Source: PALSA-1196 sp036833805
GTDB lineage: Bacteria > Pseudomonadota > Gammaproteobacteria > Steroidobacterales > Steroidobacteraceae
NCBI GenBank assembly: GCA_036833805.1
Contig: DAITPA010000014.1
Location: forward strand, 1-36,625
Length of the DNA: 36,625 nucleotides
Direction: 5' to 3'
The first letter of the stretch is position 1, and every line of letters starts with the position of its first letter. Shown here in pieces: positions 10,115-17,728 of this stretch. The notes beneath the pieces are model-generated. The model was not told the origin of the DNA. It made no database searches and saw only the letters and a program-made list of their open reading frames with translations. Position numbers and translations under genes: made by a program.

Positions 10115-10285
10115 ATGTACCTGATTCGTTTGGGACTCTTTGCACTCTGCGCTGCGCTTGCGCTGCCGGCTTATGGTAATGCGCCTTTTACGGCCGATGG
10201 TCTCGTTCGCCTGCAGCGGATCGCGGACCCGCAGGCCTCCCCGGATGGACGCTATGTCATATTCGTGTTGCGCGCGACCGAAATC
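10115..10285 (+). pseudogene. Remnant: N-terminus of an S9 (prolyl oligopeptidase) family peptidase
   Basis: The frame starting at ATG 10115 encodes a signal peptide (MYLIRLGLFALCAALALPAY) and then the classic start of an exported S9 peptidase with WD40-like repeats: PFTADGLVRLQRIADP, QASPDGRYVIFVLRATE. Homologues continue for about 600 more residues. Here the homology stops near 10285 and the frame ends at 10327. The rest of the propeller and the whole hydrolase domain are absent. The following sequence belongs to a different protein in another frame. The simplest reading is a deletion that removed most of this gene and the front of its neighbour. Confidence 0.7.
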
Positions 10286-10287
10286 CC

Positions 10288-10680
10288 ATGCAACCGAAGC
10301 CAATGGCCGAGACCCTGGGCCAAATGACCTACCCGGTGAACAACCGCGCCCGCGGCAGCCGGCTCCTCTATGACGACGTCCCTGCCATCAGTACCGCCAT
10401 CGTCATCGTCGACAGCAACCGTATTGAGGGTCTCAAATTCGGCCAGCTCGCCGACTACGTCGCCCTCATTGGGCTTGCGGAGGTCAATCTCGACAAGGAT
10501 CTGGGCGATGTCCCGACGATCCTCCACTTGTTCAGCGCCCGTGCCGGGGCGAAACAGCAGGGTCTGACCCCCTGGGATGAAGCCTTCCTCAAGGCGCTCT
10601 CCGGCACGCCGCAGGAGGATGTGATGCAGCTGTCCGAAATGCAGACTGCAGCGCTGCGCTACATCGCGCAAACACAGTGA
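10288..10680 (+). pseudogene. Remnant: C-terminal part of an unidentified conserved protein
   Basis: An open frame of up to 130 residues, in a different frame from the S9 remnant just upstream. It reads like the C-terminal half of a folded protein: VPAISTAIVIVDSNRI, GLKFGQLADYVALIGLAEVNLD, LGDVPTILHLFSAR, LTPWDEAFLKALSGTPQED, and a helical end QLSEMQTAALRYIAQTQ. It begins abruptly with no ribosome-binding site and no N-terminal domain. I believe it is the surviving 3' end of a gene that once lay downstream of the S9 peptidase gene. I cannot name the family. It could still be expressed from a start at 10288 or 10303, but nothing supports that. Confidence 0.5.
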
Positions 10681-10741
10681 TCGGCACGATCTCCGGACGG
10701 CTGGTTATTGACGTGCGGACGGCAACGCCCGGCGCCGCATT

Positions 10742-11458
10742 TTACGGCTTGCGCACAGCCCCTTTGCGCAGTCTGTAGAACGGTTCGTCGGCGCGGCCCT
10801 GCAGCAACGTCCCATCCGCATCGTACGACTGTTCCGACAAAGACAGCTCGGTGGACTTAAGTTCGGCGCGCAATTGAGTGCGTGCTGCAGCCTCGCTCAT
10901 CTGCGAAGCCGTGTGGCAGCGCAGCGGCTCATTGGCGCCGACGAAGCCGTCCGGCGCGCTCGTCCAGAAGAGGTCGCAGCCGCTCATCGGCGTCACATCA
11001 TCGAGCACCAGCGCGGTCAGCACTTCCGGAGTCAAATGCGCATCGCGCCAGCGGCGCGGCTCAAGCAGTGTTGCGATCGACTCCTTGATCTTGCCTTTGT
11101 CCGTGATCTCAAATGACAGGATCTGCTGCACCATGACGCGGCGCGGATCATCGGCGGCCATTTCCTGCAGGTAGAAAGCGTGCGCGCCCATGATCGGCGA
11201 GTCGATCGGCACGATGGCGATCGAGAGCGCCTCGTGCGGTCGCCTGCCGGCCTTCATATCGGCGTCGTGCTGCGCGATATTGTTGTAGGTGCCCGGCAGC
11301 CAGCGCATCATTTGCGCAAGCCCCAACTCCTGCTGCTTTGTCTCGCGCGCCGCTGCGCAGGCGACGAGCACACTGCCCGCGCCGACACAGAGCAGAACGC
11401 TTAGCAGCGGCCGCGCCCGTGGGTGCGCGCGCTTGCCAGTTTTCGCAAGTTCATCCAT
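10742..11458 (-). CDS. CpcT/CpeT-family lipoprotein
   Basis: A 238-residue protein with a lipoprotein signal peptide: charged start, hydrophobic segment about 18-33, lipobox LVAC with Cys34. The mature part resembles the CpcT/CpeT family (PF06206): MMRWLPGTYNN near the start, IVPIDSPIMGAHAFYLQE, VMVQQILSFEI, SGCDLFWTSAPDGFVG, and a C-terminal ELSLSEQSYDADG. In cyanobacteria the family attaches bilin to phycobiliprotein cysteines, but nothing else here points to phycobilisomes. In proteobacteria the role is unknown, and a lipocalin-like ligand-binding job in the periplasm is a guess. I chose the ATG at 11458, which overlaps the stop of the ATP-grasp gene (ATGGATGA), over the in-frame start at 11479. 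It is the last gene of a three-gene operon. Confidence 0.8.
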   Translation of the reverse strand: MDELAKTGKRAHPRARPLLSVLLCVGAGSVLVACAAARETKQQELGLAQMMRWLPGTYNNIAQHDADMKAGRRPHEALSIAIVPIDSPIMGAHAFYLQEMAADDPRRVMVQQILSFEITDKGKIKESIATLLEPRRWRDAHLTPEVLTALVLDDVTPMSGCDLFWTSAPDGFVGANEPLRCHTASQMSEAAARTQLRAELKSTELSLSEQSYDADGTLLQGRADEPFYRLRKGAVRKP

Positions 11459-12485
11459 AAAATGCACGCCACTCGGCACGATAAGAAAGACCGAGCGCCA
11501 TCACCCTTTCCAGAAGTTCATTGTAGGGCATCCCGGCGGCGCGCGCTGATTCGGCAAAGTCCTCCTCGGCCTCTAGATTGGGATTGGCATTGGCCTCGAG
11601 CACGTACACCTCACCGGCTGCGGTTACCCGAAAATCCATGCGCGCGTAGCCTGAAAGCCCGAGTGCCCGATAGATGCGGCGTGACAGTTTGTCGAGCCGC
11701 GCAATCACAACCGCCGGCAATTCCTGCGCCGCGCGCGTCGTGATGCCGTATTTGGCCTGATAGCGCTTGTCCCATTTCACCTTGCGGGTCGCAATCGCCG
11801 CGAGCGATTCGGGCATCGAGCCGAACACCATCTCCCACACCGGCAGGCGCGTCAGGCGCTCATTGCCCAAGACCCCGACGTACAGCTCGCGTCCCTCGAT
11901 GAACTCCTCCACCAATGCATCCGAGCCCACCTGCTCGTGCACAAATTCGATTCGTTCTTTGAGGCGCGCGGCATCCTCCACTACCGAGGCCTGGGCGATG
12001 CCGAGGGAGGCATCCTCGACGGTAGATTTGACGAACAGCGGAAACTTCAACTTGCGCGGCACCTGCAGGCGGGCAGCCTTGCGGCTGACGGCAAAGCGCG
12101 GTGTCGGGATGCGGTGGAAGGCGAGCAGCTGCTTGCAAAGGAGCTTGTCGCGCGACAGCAAGAGGCCGCGCGGATTGCAGCCCGTGTAGGGTTGTCGCAG
12201 CAGTTCGAGGAACGCGACCACGTGCTGGTCGTAGGTGACGATGCCGCCGAATTCCTCGAGCAGATTGAATACGATGTCGGGCTTCCAGTCAGCCACCGCC
12301 GCGCGCAGTTCGGTCAGGCTGTCGAGCACGCCGATGCAGCGCACCTCGTGGCCGCGCTTCGTGAGCGTGGTGATCACGTCGTATTCCGTGCGCCATTCTT
12401 CGATCTGTTTGTCGGTGTAGCCCTCCAGAGTCTGCGGAGGCACGAGGCTCGCATGCACCACGACGAGGGTGCGCAGCTTCCTCAT
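11451..12485 (-). CDS. ATP-grasp ligase related to D-alanine-D-alanine ligase
   Basis: A 344-residue ATP-grasp enzyme. The N-terminal domain (about 1-100) has the DIVFNLLEEFGG segment reminiscent of the VFxxLHGxxGE loop of Ddl. The ATP-grasp core follows: GLLLSRDKLLCKQLL (107-121), FPLFVKSTVEDASLGIA (148-164, adenine/phosphate-loop region), VEEFIEGRELYVGVLGN (192-208), and the metal-binding ARMDFRV...VLEANANPNL (281-304). Family members activate a carboxylate with ATP and ligate it to an amine, typically making peptide bonds. It is not a housekeeping Ddl by context (no mur or fts genes), and the usual Ddl Ser/Tyr loop is not evident. The start codon overlaps the metallopeptidase stop (ATGA, 12482-12485). 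The CpcT-like gene overlaps its 3' end by 8 nt. Confidence 0.85.
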   Translation of the reverse strand: MRKLRTLVVVHASLVPPQTLEGYTDKQIEEWRTEYDVITTLTKRGHEVRCIGVLDSLTELRAAVADWKPDIVFNLLEEFGGIVTYDQHVVAFLELLRQPYTGCNPRGLLLSRDKLLCKQLLAFHRIPTPRFAVSRKAARLQVPRKLKFPLFVKSTVEDASLGIAQASVVEDAARLKERIEFVHEQVGSDALVEEFIEGRELYVGVLGNERLTRLPVWEMVFGSMPESLAAIATRKVKWDKRYQAKYGITTRAAQELPAVVIARLDKLSRRIYRALGLSGYARMDFRVTAAGEVYVLEANANPNLEAEEDFAESARAAGMPYNELLERVMALGLSYRAEWRAFYG

Positions 12486-13516
12486 AAGGGCAGGTGCGGA
12501 GTCTCGCCCTCGGCGTACAGCCGCGTAATCCGCGCCAGCATCGAGCGCGCGTCGCGCGCGGCCTCGCGGCGGTTGCCGCGCACATACAGCTCGCGCGCCT
12601 CGCTGCGCTCGATCAGCAGCCGCAGCATCTGATGCACGCTGTAGCGCGGTGTTGCAAGCTCACGCGCGACGGCCGGTACCAAGACGTGCTTGTGCGTGCG
12701 CAGCAGCGTGCTCGCACGCATGGTATTCGCATGCGCGCGCTGCTCGCTGAAAACCCTCTGCAGCATCGCCTCTGCAAGCCCGCGTCGATAGTGGTGATGG
12801 CGCGCAAGTTTGCGCCGGTAGTGCTGCGCGAGCGTGCGCGTGTTCACATCGATGGGCTCGACGCGCCGCCGACTGCGCACGCGCACCGCTTCGTCGCGCA
12901 CACTCGTCATCAGCTCCTCGACAAGCCGCAGCTTCTCGAACGCCGGCCAGTCGGCGTAGCTTCTGCGCCAGTCCGAGCGCGGCTTCAACCAGACGGCAAA
13001 AGTTTCGGCGAAGTCCTCGGTCGGATGCGCTTGTGCGTACCACTCGCCCAAATGGTGCACATAACGGCGGCTGCCGGGGCGCGCACGATAGCGGTCCGGA
13101 TACGGCAGCGAGGCGGGTCCAAAGACCTCACGCCAGCACTTGCGGCGTCGCAAACGATAGGCATTGTCGAGAGCGTGGCCTGCCTCGTGTCGCAGGATGC
13201 GCATCAGCCAGCGCGCGTTGCCGCCCTCCACGGTGCGCATGATGCGCCGCTCGAGCCGTTCAAGACGCGGATGCGCAAGATAAAACGGCACGGCGATGCC
13301 GGGCACGCCGTCGGGCGAGAACCACTCCTCGCCGAGCCAGACGTGCGGACGAAAACGGATGCCGCGCCCCGCAAGCTCGGAATACAGACGGCGCACATGC
13401 GCCTTCACCGGCGAGCGCTCGAGCGACAGACGCAGGTCGCAGAGGCGCAGCTTCAAGAGCTCCTCGTCCGACAGGCGTGTCCAGGGCAACGCCACGCTGC
13501 GAAGACGATGCGCCAT
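12482..13516 (-). CDS. Putative zinc-binding metallopeptidase
   Basis: A 344-residue protein with a gluzincin-like zinc site: RHEAGHALDNAY (HEAGH at 110-114), then HPTEDFAETFAVWL (164-177) whose acidic residues could give the third ligand (Glu167 or Glu171). The protein is very Arg-rich and has no signal peptide or membrane segment, so it should act in the cytoplasm. I recognise it as the putative zinc-binding metallopeptidase type found beside ATP-grasp genes; the substrate is unknown. The ATG at 13516 has a good ribosome-binding site (AAGGA, 13524-13528 on the minus strand), making this the first gene of the operon with the ATP-grasp and CpcT-like genes. A 73-nt gap separates it from the phosphatase fusion upstream. 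Confidence 0.83.
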   Translation of the reverse strand: MAHRLRSVALPWTRLSDEELLKLRLCDLRLSLERSPVKAHVRRLYSELAGRGIRFRPHVWLGEEWFSPDGVPGIAVPFYLAHPRLERLERRIMRTVEGGNARWLMRILRHEAGHALDNAYRLRRRKCWREVFGPASLPYPDRYRARPGSRRYVHHLGEWYAQAHPTEDFAETFAVWLKPRSDWRRSYADWPAFEKLRLVEELMTSVRDEAVRVRSRRRVEPIDVNTRTLAQHYRRKLARHHHYRRGLAEAMLQRVFSEQRAHANTMRASTLLRTHKHVLVPAVARELATPRYSVHQMLRLLIERSEARELYVRGNRREAARDARSMLARITRLYAEGETPHLPL

Positions 13517-13589
13517 CTAAGGGTCCTTGAGCTTGGTGCGAACGGCCCGCGCGAGATTGCGCGGACCTGCTCATCTTGTAGCGGTGAGC

Positions 13590-15077
13590 TTACCCAAGCA
13601 GCGCACAAGCCAGCAAGCGCTCGGCGAAGCGTACGATCAAGGAGTTATGCATCAGTTGCTTGCGCCAGTCGGCAGGAATGGCGCTGAACCCATAGTGCGC
13701 GCCCGCGAGCTGGCCGTAGACGGCCGTGATGACGTCTGAGCTGCCGCCCAGGTTTGCGGCACGCAAAGCGCCGCTGCGAAAGTTATCGGTGCTACGAAAA
13801 GCCCAGAGCGCCGCCTGCAAGGCGCTGTCGACCCGCTGGCCCGCGGGGCCCGGTTTGGGCTCACTCGTGTCGGTTGCGAGCGCGGCGACGGCTCCCCGCA
13901 GGCGCGCGGCGTCGAGAATCAACGCGCCGGGCCTGAGGATGTCTGTTTTCGATTTGCCGGCAAGCGCGCCGTACAAAAAAGCGGCGAACAGCCGACAGCA
14001 CTCGAGCACGATGGGCGCCTGACACGTCGTGCGCGCGGCTTCGCACCCCTGGTGCACCGCGACCTGCGGTGAGTTGTAGAAGAACATGACCGCCGGGGCA
14101 ACCCGCGACAACGGCTCCGGATCATGCTGCGTCGGGTCGTGCGAACCGGAGAAGAGCTTCCTGTGCCAGCGCGCAAGGCCGAGCGCTCGCGCGGTGCTGG
14201 CCGTGATTCCAACAGCCGCGCCGGTCGCGGACAAATGCCCCTGTTGCTGCCAGCGCGTGTAGCGCTGCATCTGATCACGCGCATCGAAGCCGTCGCGCTC
14301 GAGGAGGCTCTCGGCGAGGCACAATGCCACGGCCGTATCGTCACTCCAGCCGCCCAACGGCAGCTCATAGGGTCCTCCGCCGACAAGATCTGTGAGCGGC
14401 GTAAACTTGCCGGGCGTTGCGCCTTGGGTTGCGGCAGCGAGCGCATCGCCCACGGCAAGCCCGACCAAGGCGCCGAGAAAGCGCTCACGCAGATCGGTTG
14501 CGCCCCGGGTAAGCGGCGGCGCATCGGGAATGCGTCGCGCCCAGTTGCGCACGTACTCGACCTGTGCCGCGGTTTCCGGAACGAAAGGCCAGGTTTTTGC
14601 GCGTGCGCAGGCCTGCCAGAGCTGATTGAGCTCGTGCAACGCCTCATCACCGCTGCGGCCGCGCTCCGCGAGCAAACAGCCGATGACCGTGCCGGTGCGG
14701 CCGATGCCGGCGCGACAGTGCACATACGGATGCCGCCCCCGCTGCAGGGCGCGTTCAAGGCCATCGATGATGCGCAGCATCTGCTCGCGCGCGGCCGGCA
14801 CGCTGTGGTCCTGAATCGGCTCGCGCAGATACTCCACTCCAGCGGGCAGCTCGGCGTCATACGCGTCGAGCTCCTGCGGCATCGTCAAATCTAAGAAGTA
14901 ATCGATCCCGGCAGCGAGCAAGGCTTTGACGCGTGCGCGCGTCTGCGCGCGCGTGTCGGCGACCGGATGCTCTCCGGCCAAGAGTTGCCCGGGGAGCACC
15001 CAGTAGGTTCTGGGCAGCGGACGCGCGAGCGGCGGCGCGGCTGGCCGGCGGTCCTTGCGCGTTACGGGCCGCTTCAT
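13590..15077 (-). CDS. Fusion of a dual-specificity-type phosphatase and an ADP-ribosylglycohydrolase
   Basis: A 495-residue two-domain protein. Residues about 20-180 form a cysteine-based phosphatase: P-loop HCRAGIGRTG (120-129), nucleophile Cys121, Arg127, and an upstream general-acid candidate in PIQDHSVP (Asp90). Residues about 195-490 match the ADP-ribosylglycohydrolase (DraG/ARH) fold: ERFLGALVGLAVGDALAAAT and the first metal motif GGWSDDTAVALCLAESLL (242-259). The second metal motif, normally GGDxDT, reads GGSSDVITAVYGQLAGAHYG (444-463), so two usual metal ligands are replaced by Ser and Val. The phosphatase could act on protein phosphotyrosine/serine or on ADP-ribose-derived phosphates. 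The hydrolase half may be altered or inactive. Its ATG overlaps the ttcA stop by 4 nt (15074-15077). Confidence 0.88.
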   Translation of the reverse strand: MKRPVTRKDRRPAAPPLARPLPRTYWVLPGQLLAGEHPVADTRAQTRARVKALLAAGIDYFLDLTMPQELDAYDAELPAGVEYLREPIQDHSVPAAREQMLRIIDGLERALQRGRHPYVHCRAGIGRTGTVIGCLLAERGRSGDEALHELNQLWQACARAKTWPFVPETAAQVEYVRNWARRIPDAPPLTRGATDLRERFLGALVGLAVGDALAAATQGATPGKFTPLTDLVGGGPYELPLGGWSDDTAVALCLAESLLERDGFDARDQMQRYTRWQQQGHLSATGAAVGITASTARALGLARWHRKLFSGSHDPTQHDPEPLSRVAPAVMFFYNSPQVAVHQGCEAARTTCQAPIVLECCRLFAAFLYGALAGKSKTDILRPGALILDAARLRGAVAALATDTSEPKPGPAGQRVDSALQAALWAFRSTDNFRSGALRAANLGGSSDVITAVYGQLAGAHYGFSAIPADWRKQLMHNSLIVRFAERLLACALLG

Positions 15078-15931
15078 GCGTAAGCGACAGCGGCAGGCTC
15101 GAGATGGCGGGCGAGCTCCAGTTCTTCCGTATCGGTCATGGCGGGGAACGCCGTCGCGCGCAAGCGCGAGAAGTCAAAATGGCGCGGGTCCGCCAAATGC
15201 GCGGGCGCAAGATTCTGCAGCGCGGCGAAAATTGTAGCGCTGCGCCCGGGATACTCGCGCTCCCAATCTGCGAGCATCTTTCTAATCGCCGTGCGCTGCA
15301 GGTTGTCCTGCGAGCCGCACAGCAGGCACGGAATGATCGGAAAGGCGCGCGCGCGCGCATAGCGCGCGATTTCGCGCTCGGCGACGTACGCGAGCGGCCG
15401 GATCACCACATGACGGCCATCCGCGGAGAGCAGCTTGGGCGCCATCGCCTTAAGCCTGCCGCCGAAGAACATATTGAGAAACAGCGTCTCGACAATGTCG
15501 TCGCGGTGATGGCCCAAGGCAAGCTTCGTGATGCCGTTGTCGGCGGCGAAGCGGTAGAGCGCGCCGCGGCGCAGGCGTGAGCACAGGCCGCACATCGTCT
15601 TGCCTTCTGGGATGACGCGTTTGACGACGCTGTAGGTGTCCTGCTCAATGATGTGAAACGGCACCCCGATGGATTCGAGATAGGCAGGCAGCACGCCTTC
15701 TGGAAACCCCGGTTGCTTCTGATCGAGGTTGACGGCCAGAAGATCAAAGTCAACGGGCGCGCTGCGCTTCAGCGACAGGAGCACATCGAGAAGCGTGTAC
15801 GAGTCCTTGCCGCCCGACAGGCACACCATGATCCGGTCGCCGCGGTCGATCATGCCGAAGTCAGCGATGGCCTTGCCGGCAAGCCCGCGCAGATGCGCCT
15901 GCAAGCGTTGAGCGGTTCGCGACAGCTTCAA
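15074..15931 (-). CDS. ttcA: tRNA 2-thiocytidine biosynthesis protein TtcA
   Basis: A 285-residue PP-loop ATP pyrophosphatase. It has the ATP-binding SGGKDS (39-44), the iron-sulfur cysteine pairs CGLC (114 and 117) and CLLC (202 and 205), and the family segments KLALGHHRDDIVETLFLNMF and IRPLAYVAEREI. TtcA thiolates cytidine 32 of certain tRNAs using a [4Fe-4S] cluster and ATP. The N-terminal helix (LRGLAGKAIADFGMI) is needed for the family, which forces a TTG start at 15931; no ribosome-binding site is obvious. It begins 10 nt after the M32 peptidase stop and overlaps the fusion gene by 4 nt, so it is probably translated by coupling within an operon. Confidence 0.96.
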   Translation of the reverse strand: MKLSRTAQRLQAHLRGLAGKAIADFGMIDRGDRIMVCLSGGKDSYTLLDVLLSLKRSAPVDFDLLAVNLDQKQPGFPEGVLPAYLESIGVPFHIIEQDTYSVVKRVIPEGKTMCGLCSRLRRGALYRFAADNGITKLALGHHRDDIVETLFLNMFFGGRLKAMAPKLLSADGRHVVIRPLAYVAEREIARYARARAFPIIPCLLCGSQDNLQRTAIRKMLADWEREYPGRSATIFAALQNLAPAHLADPRHFDFSRLRATAFPAMTDTEELELARHLEPAAVAYA

Positions 15932-15941
15932 GACGGGTCGT

Positions 15942-17459
15942 TCAGGCGGCGGCGCTGCTCGCCGTACTCTCGAGATATTTGTTCTCGACGTAGCGTACGT
16001 AGGCGACGGCGGAGAGCGGCTTGCCGGTGGCCGCTTTCATGAGGTCCTGGGTTGTGACCTTGGCGCCCAAACTGTGCACACGCGTGCGCAGCCACGTAAA
16101 CAAATTCGTAAACTCGCCGCGGGCAAGCTCGGCGTCGAGCTGCGGCACGTCGCGGCGCAGGCTCTCATACAGCTGTGCGGCAATGACGGCGCCCAGCACG
16201 TACGACGGGAAATAGCCGAACGATCCGACCGCCCAGTGAATGTCCTGCAACACCCCTTGCACGTCGTTCGCGGGTTTGATTCCCAGACGCTGCTCCATGC
16301 CGGCGCTCCAGGCCGCCGGCAGGTCACGCACGGCGAGCTGTCCGCTTAAAAGTTCTTTCTCAAGTTCGTAGCGCAGCATGATGTGCAGCGGATAGGTGAG
16401 CTCGTCAGCGTCGACTCGAATCAGGCTGCGGCGCACGCGCGTCAGATGCGCGTAAATATTGTCAGTTTCCCACTCCGGGCCACTCACCGCGAAATGCTTC
16501 TCCAGCAGCGGCCGCAGGTACTGCACAAACGGCCGGCTGCGGCACAGGATCATCTCAATCAACAGCGACTGACTTTCCTCAAGACCCATGCCGCGGTCGC
16601 GGCCGACCGGCTGATCGCGCCAGTCCGGCGGCAGCCCGAGGTTGTACATCGCGTGTCCGGTTTCGTGCAGCGCCCCCAGGAGTCCCGAAAAGGGTTCGCT
16701 GCTTTCAAAGCGCGTCGTCACGCGCATGTCCCCCGGCACGCCTTCGGTAAAGGGATGATCGCTTTCATCCAAACGCCCGCGATCGAACGGAAAGCCCATC
16801 GCCGTCATGACTTCAATGGCGAGCGCGCGCTGCTTTGCGGAGGCGAACTTGCCGCTGATGGGCAATGGCGGCCGCGTGTCCTGCAGGGCGATCGTTTCGC
16901 GAATGAGCGCCGGCAGGCGACGCGAGAGCGCCTTGAACATCGCATCAATGTCGGAGCTTGTGAGCCCCGGGCTGAATTCGTCGACGAGCGCGTCGTAGGG
17001 CATGAGGTTGAGCGCCTGGCCAAGGAGCGCCGCCTTGTCGCGCACCAGGCTTACGACCTCCTCGAGATGCGGCGCGAACAGCTCGAACTTGCCGTGCTTG
17101 CGCGCCTCGCGCCACTGCGCTTCGGCGCGCGAGGTTGCCTTGACGAGTCCTGAGATGATCGACACCGGAATGGCGATCGCGTGATCGCGATGGCGGCGCA
17201 TCTCGCGCAGGTTCGCAAGCTGCCAATCAGCAAGTCCCTGCGCATTCGCCTGCGCACGATCCAGAAGCCGTGTGATCCGCGGCGCTGTGAGAAAAGCGTG
17301 GTACTCGGTCTCGAGCGCCGCGCGTTGCTCACCGCGCAGCTCAGCACTGCCGCGCGGCATCATCACCGCCGCATCCCAGCGTAGCAGCGACAGTGCGCCG
17401 CGAAAGGCGTGCAGGCGTTTGAACTCAAGCTCGAGTTGTTTGTAGGGCGAGGGCGACAT
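15942..17459 (-). CDS. M32 family metallocarboxypeptidase (Taq carboxypeptidase type)
   Basis: A 505-residue protein, the usual length for thermostable carboxypeptidase Taq-like enzymes. It contains the family signature HPFTEGVPGDMRVTTR, the zinc motif HETGH (265-269), and RGMGLEESQSLLIEM where the glutamate of ESQS (Glu296) supplies the third zinc ligand. The family normally reads HESQS, so a Glu replaces the conserved His here. M32 enzymes remove C-terminal residues from peptides with broad specificity, in the cytoplasm. Also visible are LRWDAAVMMPRGSAELRGEQ near the N-terminus and the C-terminal LFTWLRTRVHSLGAKV. It is the first gene of the M32-ttcA-fusion run and is divergent from glgA. 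Confidence 0.95.
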   Translation of the reverse strand: MSPSPYKQLELEFKRLHAFRGALSLLRWDAAVMMPRGSAELRGEQRAALETEYHAFLTAPRITRLLDRAQANAQGLADWQLANLREMRRHRDHAIAIPVSIISGLVKATSRAEAQWREARKHGKFELFAPHLEEVVSLVRDKAALLGQALNLMPYDALVDEFSPGLTSSDIDAMFKALSRRLPALIRETIALQDTRPPLPISGKFASAKQRALAIEVMTAMGFPFDRGRLDESDHPFTEGVPGDMRVTTRFESSEPFSGLLGALHETGHAMYNLGLPPDWRDQPVGRDRGMGLEESQSLLIEMILCRSRPFVQYLRPLLEKHFAVSGPEWETDNIYAHLTRVRRSLIRVDADELTYPLHIMLRYELEKELLSGQLAVRDLPAAWSAGMEQRLGIKPANDVQGVLQDIHWAVGSFGYFPSYVLGAVIAAQLYESLRRDVPQLDAELARGEFTNLFTWLRTRVHSLGAKVTTQDLMKAATGKPLSAVAYVRYVENKYLESTASSAAA

Positions 17460-17686
17460 GACTTACGTGCACCGATCCGTCTTTGCACCCCGCCACCCGC
17501 GAGTACCGACGAAGGTTTCAAAGCGGCCCGAAGAGCGGGCTGCGAAAGCGGGGAGTGGTTGCATTCTACCAGCGAGGCCCGCATTCTCCCCGCCTGTTGA
17601 TAAGTTTTTTTATCCGTATCAATAAGTTAAGAGCGCGCGGCAGGGTTGACACGGGTTTGCAACAGCCCTCGGGATTAGGCTTTATG

Positions 17687-17717
17687 TTGCATTGCACCAT
17701 TCTCGCAACTTTATAAC
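17687..17717 (+). promoter_or_regulatory. Possible glgA promoter, giving a very short leader
   Basis: TATAAC at 17712-17717 is a fair -10 box, and TTGCAT at 17687-17692 is a weak -35 with a long 19-nt spacer. If used, transcription would begin within about 10 nt of the glgA ATG at 17729, giving an almost leaderless message; no ribosome-binding site is visible before that ATG. A perfect TTGACA at 17646-17651 has no -10 at a proper distance. Confidence 0.3.
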
Positions 17718-17728
17718 CGGGCTCTACA

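Noticed and set aside
10742..11458. Idea that the CpcT-like gene indicates a cyanobacterial origin or phycobilisomes
   Set aside because: No phycobiliprotein, photosystem or bilin genes are present; CpcT-like proteins also occur in non-photosynthetic proteobacteria.
11451..12485. Naming the ATP-grasp gene ddl
   Set aside because: Context is not cell-wall synthesis, and the characteristic Ddl loop residues are not evident.
12494..13687. Plus-strand open frame of 397 codons opposite the metallopeptidase
   Set aside because: Opposes a gene with an intact HEAGH motif, a good ribosome-binding site and coupled neighbours; the translation has no recognisable fold.
17646..17651. Perfect TTGACA as the glgA -35 box
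   Set aside because: No acceptable -10 sequence at 16-18 nt downstream.
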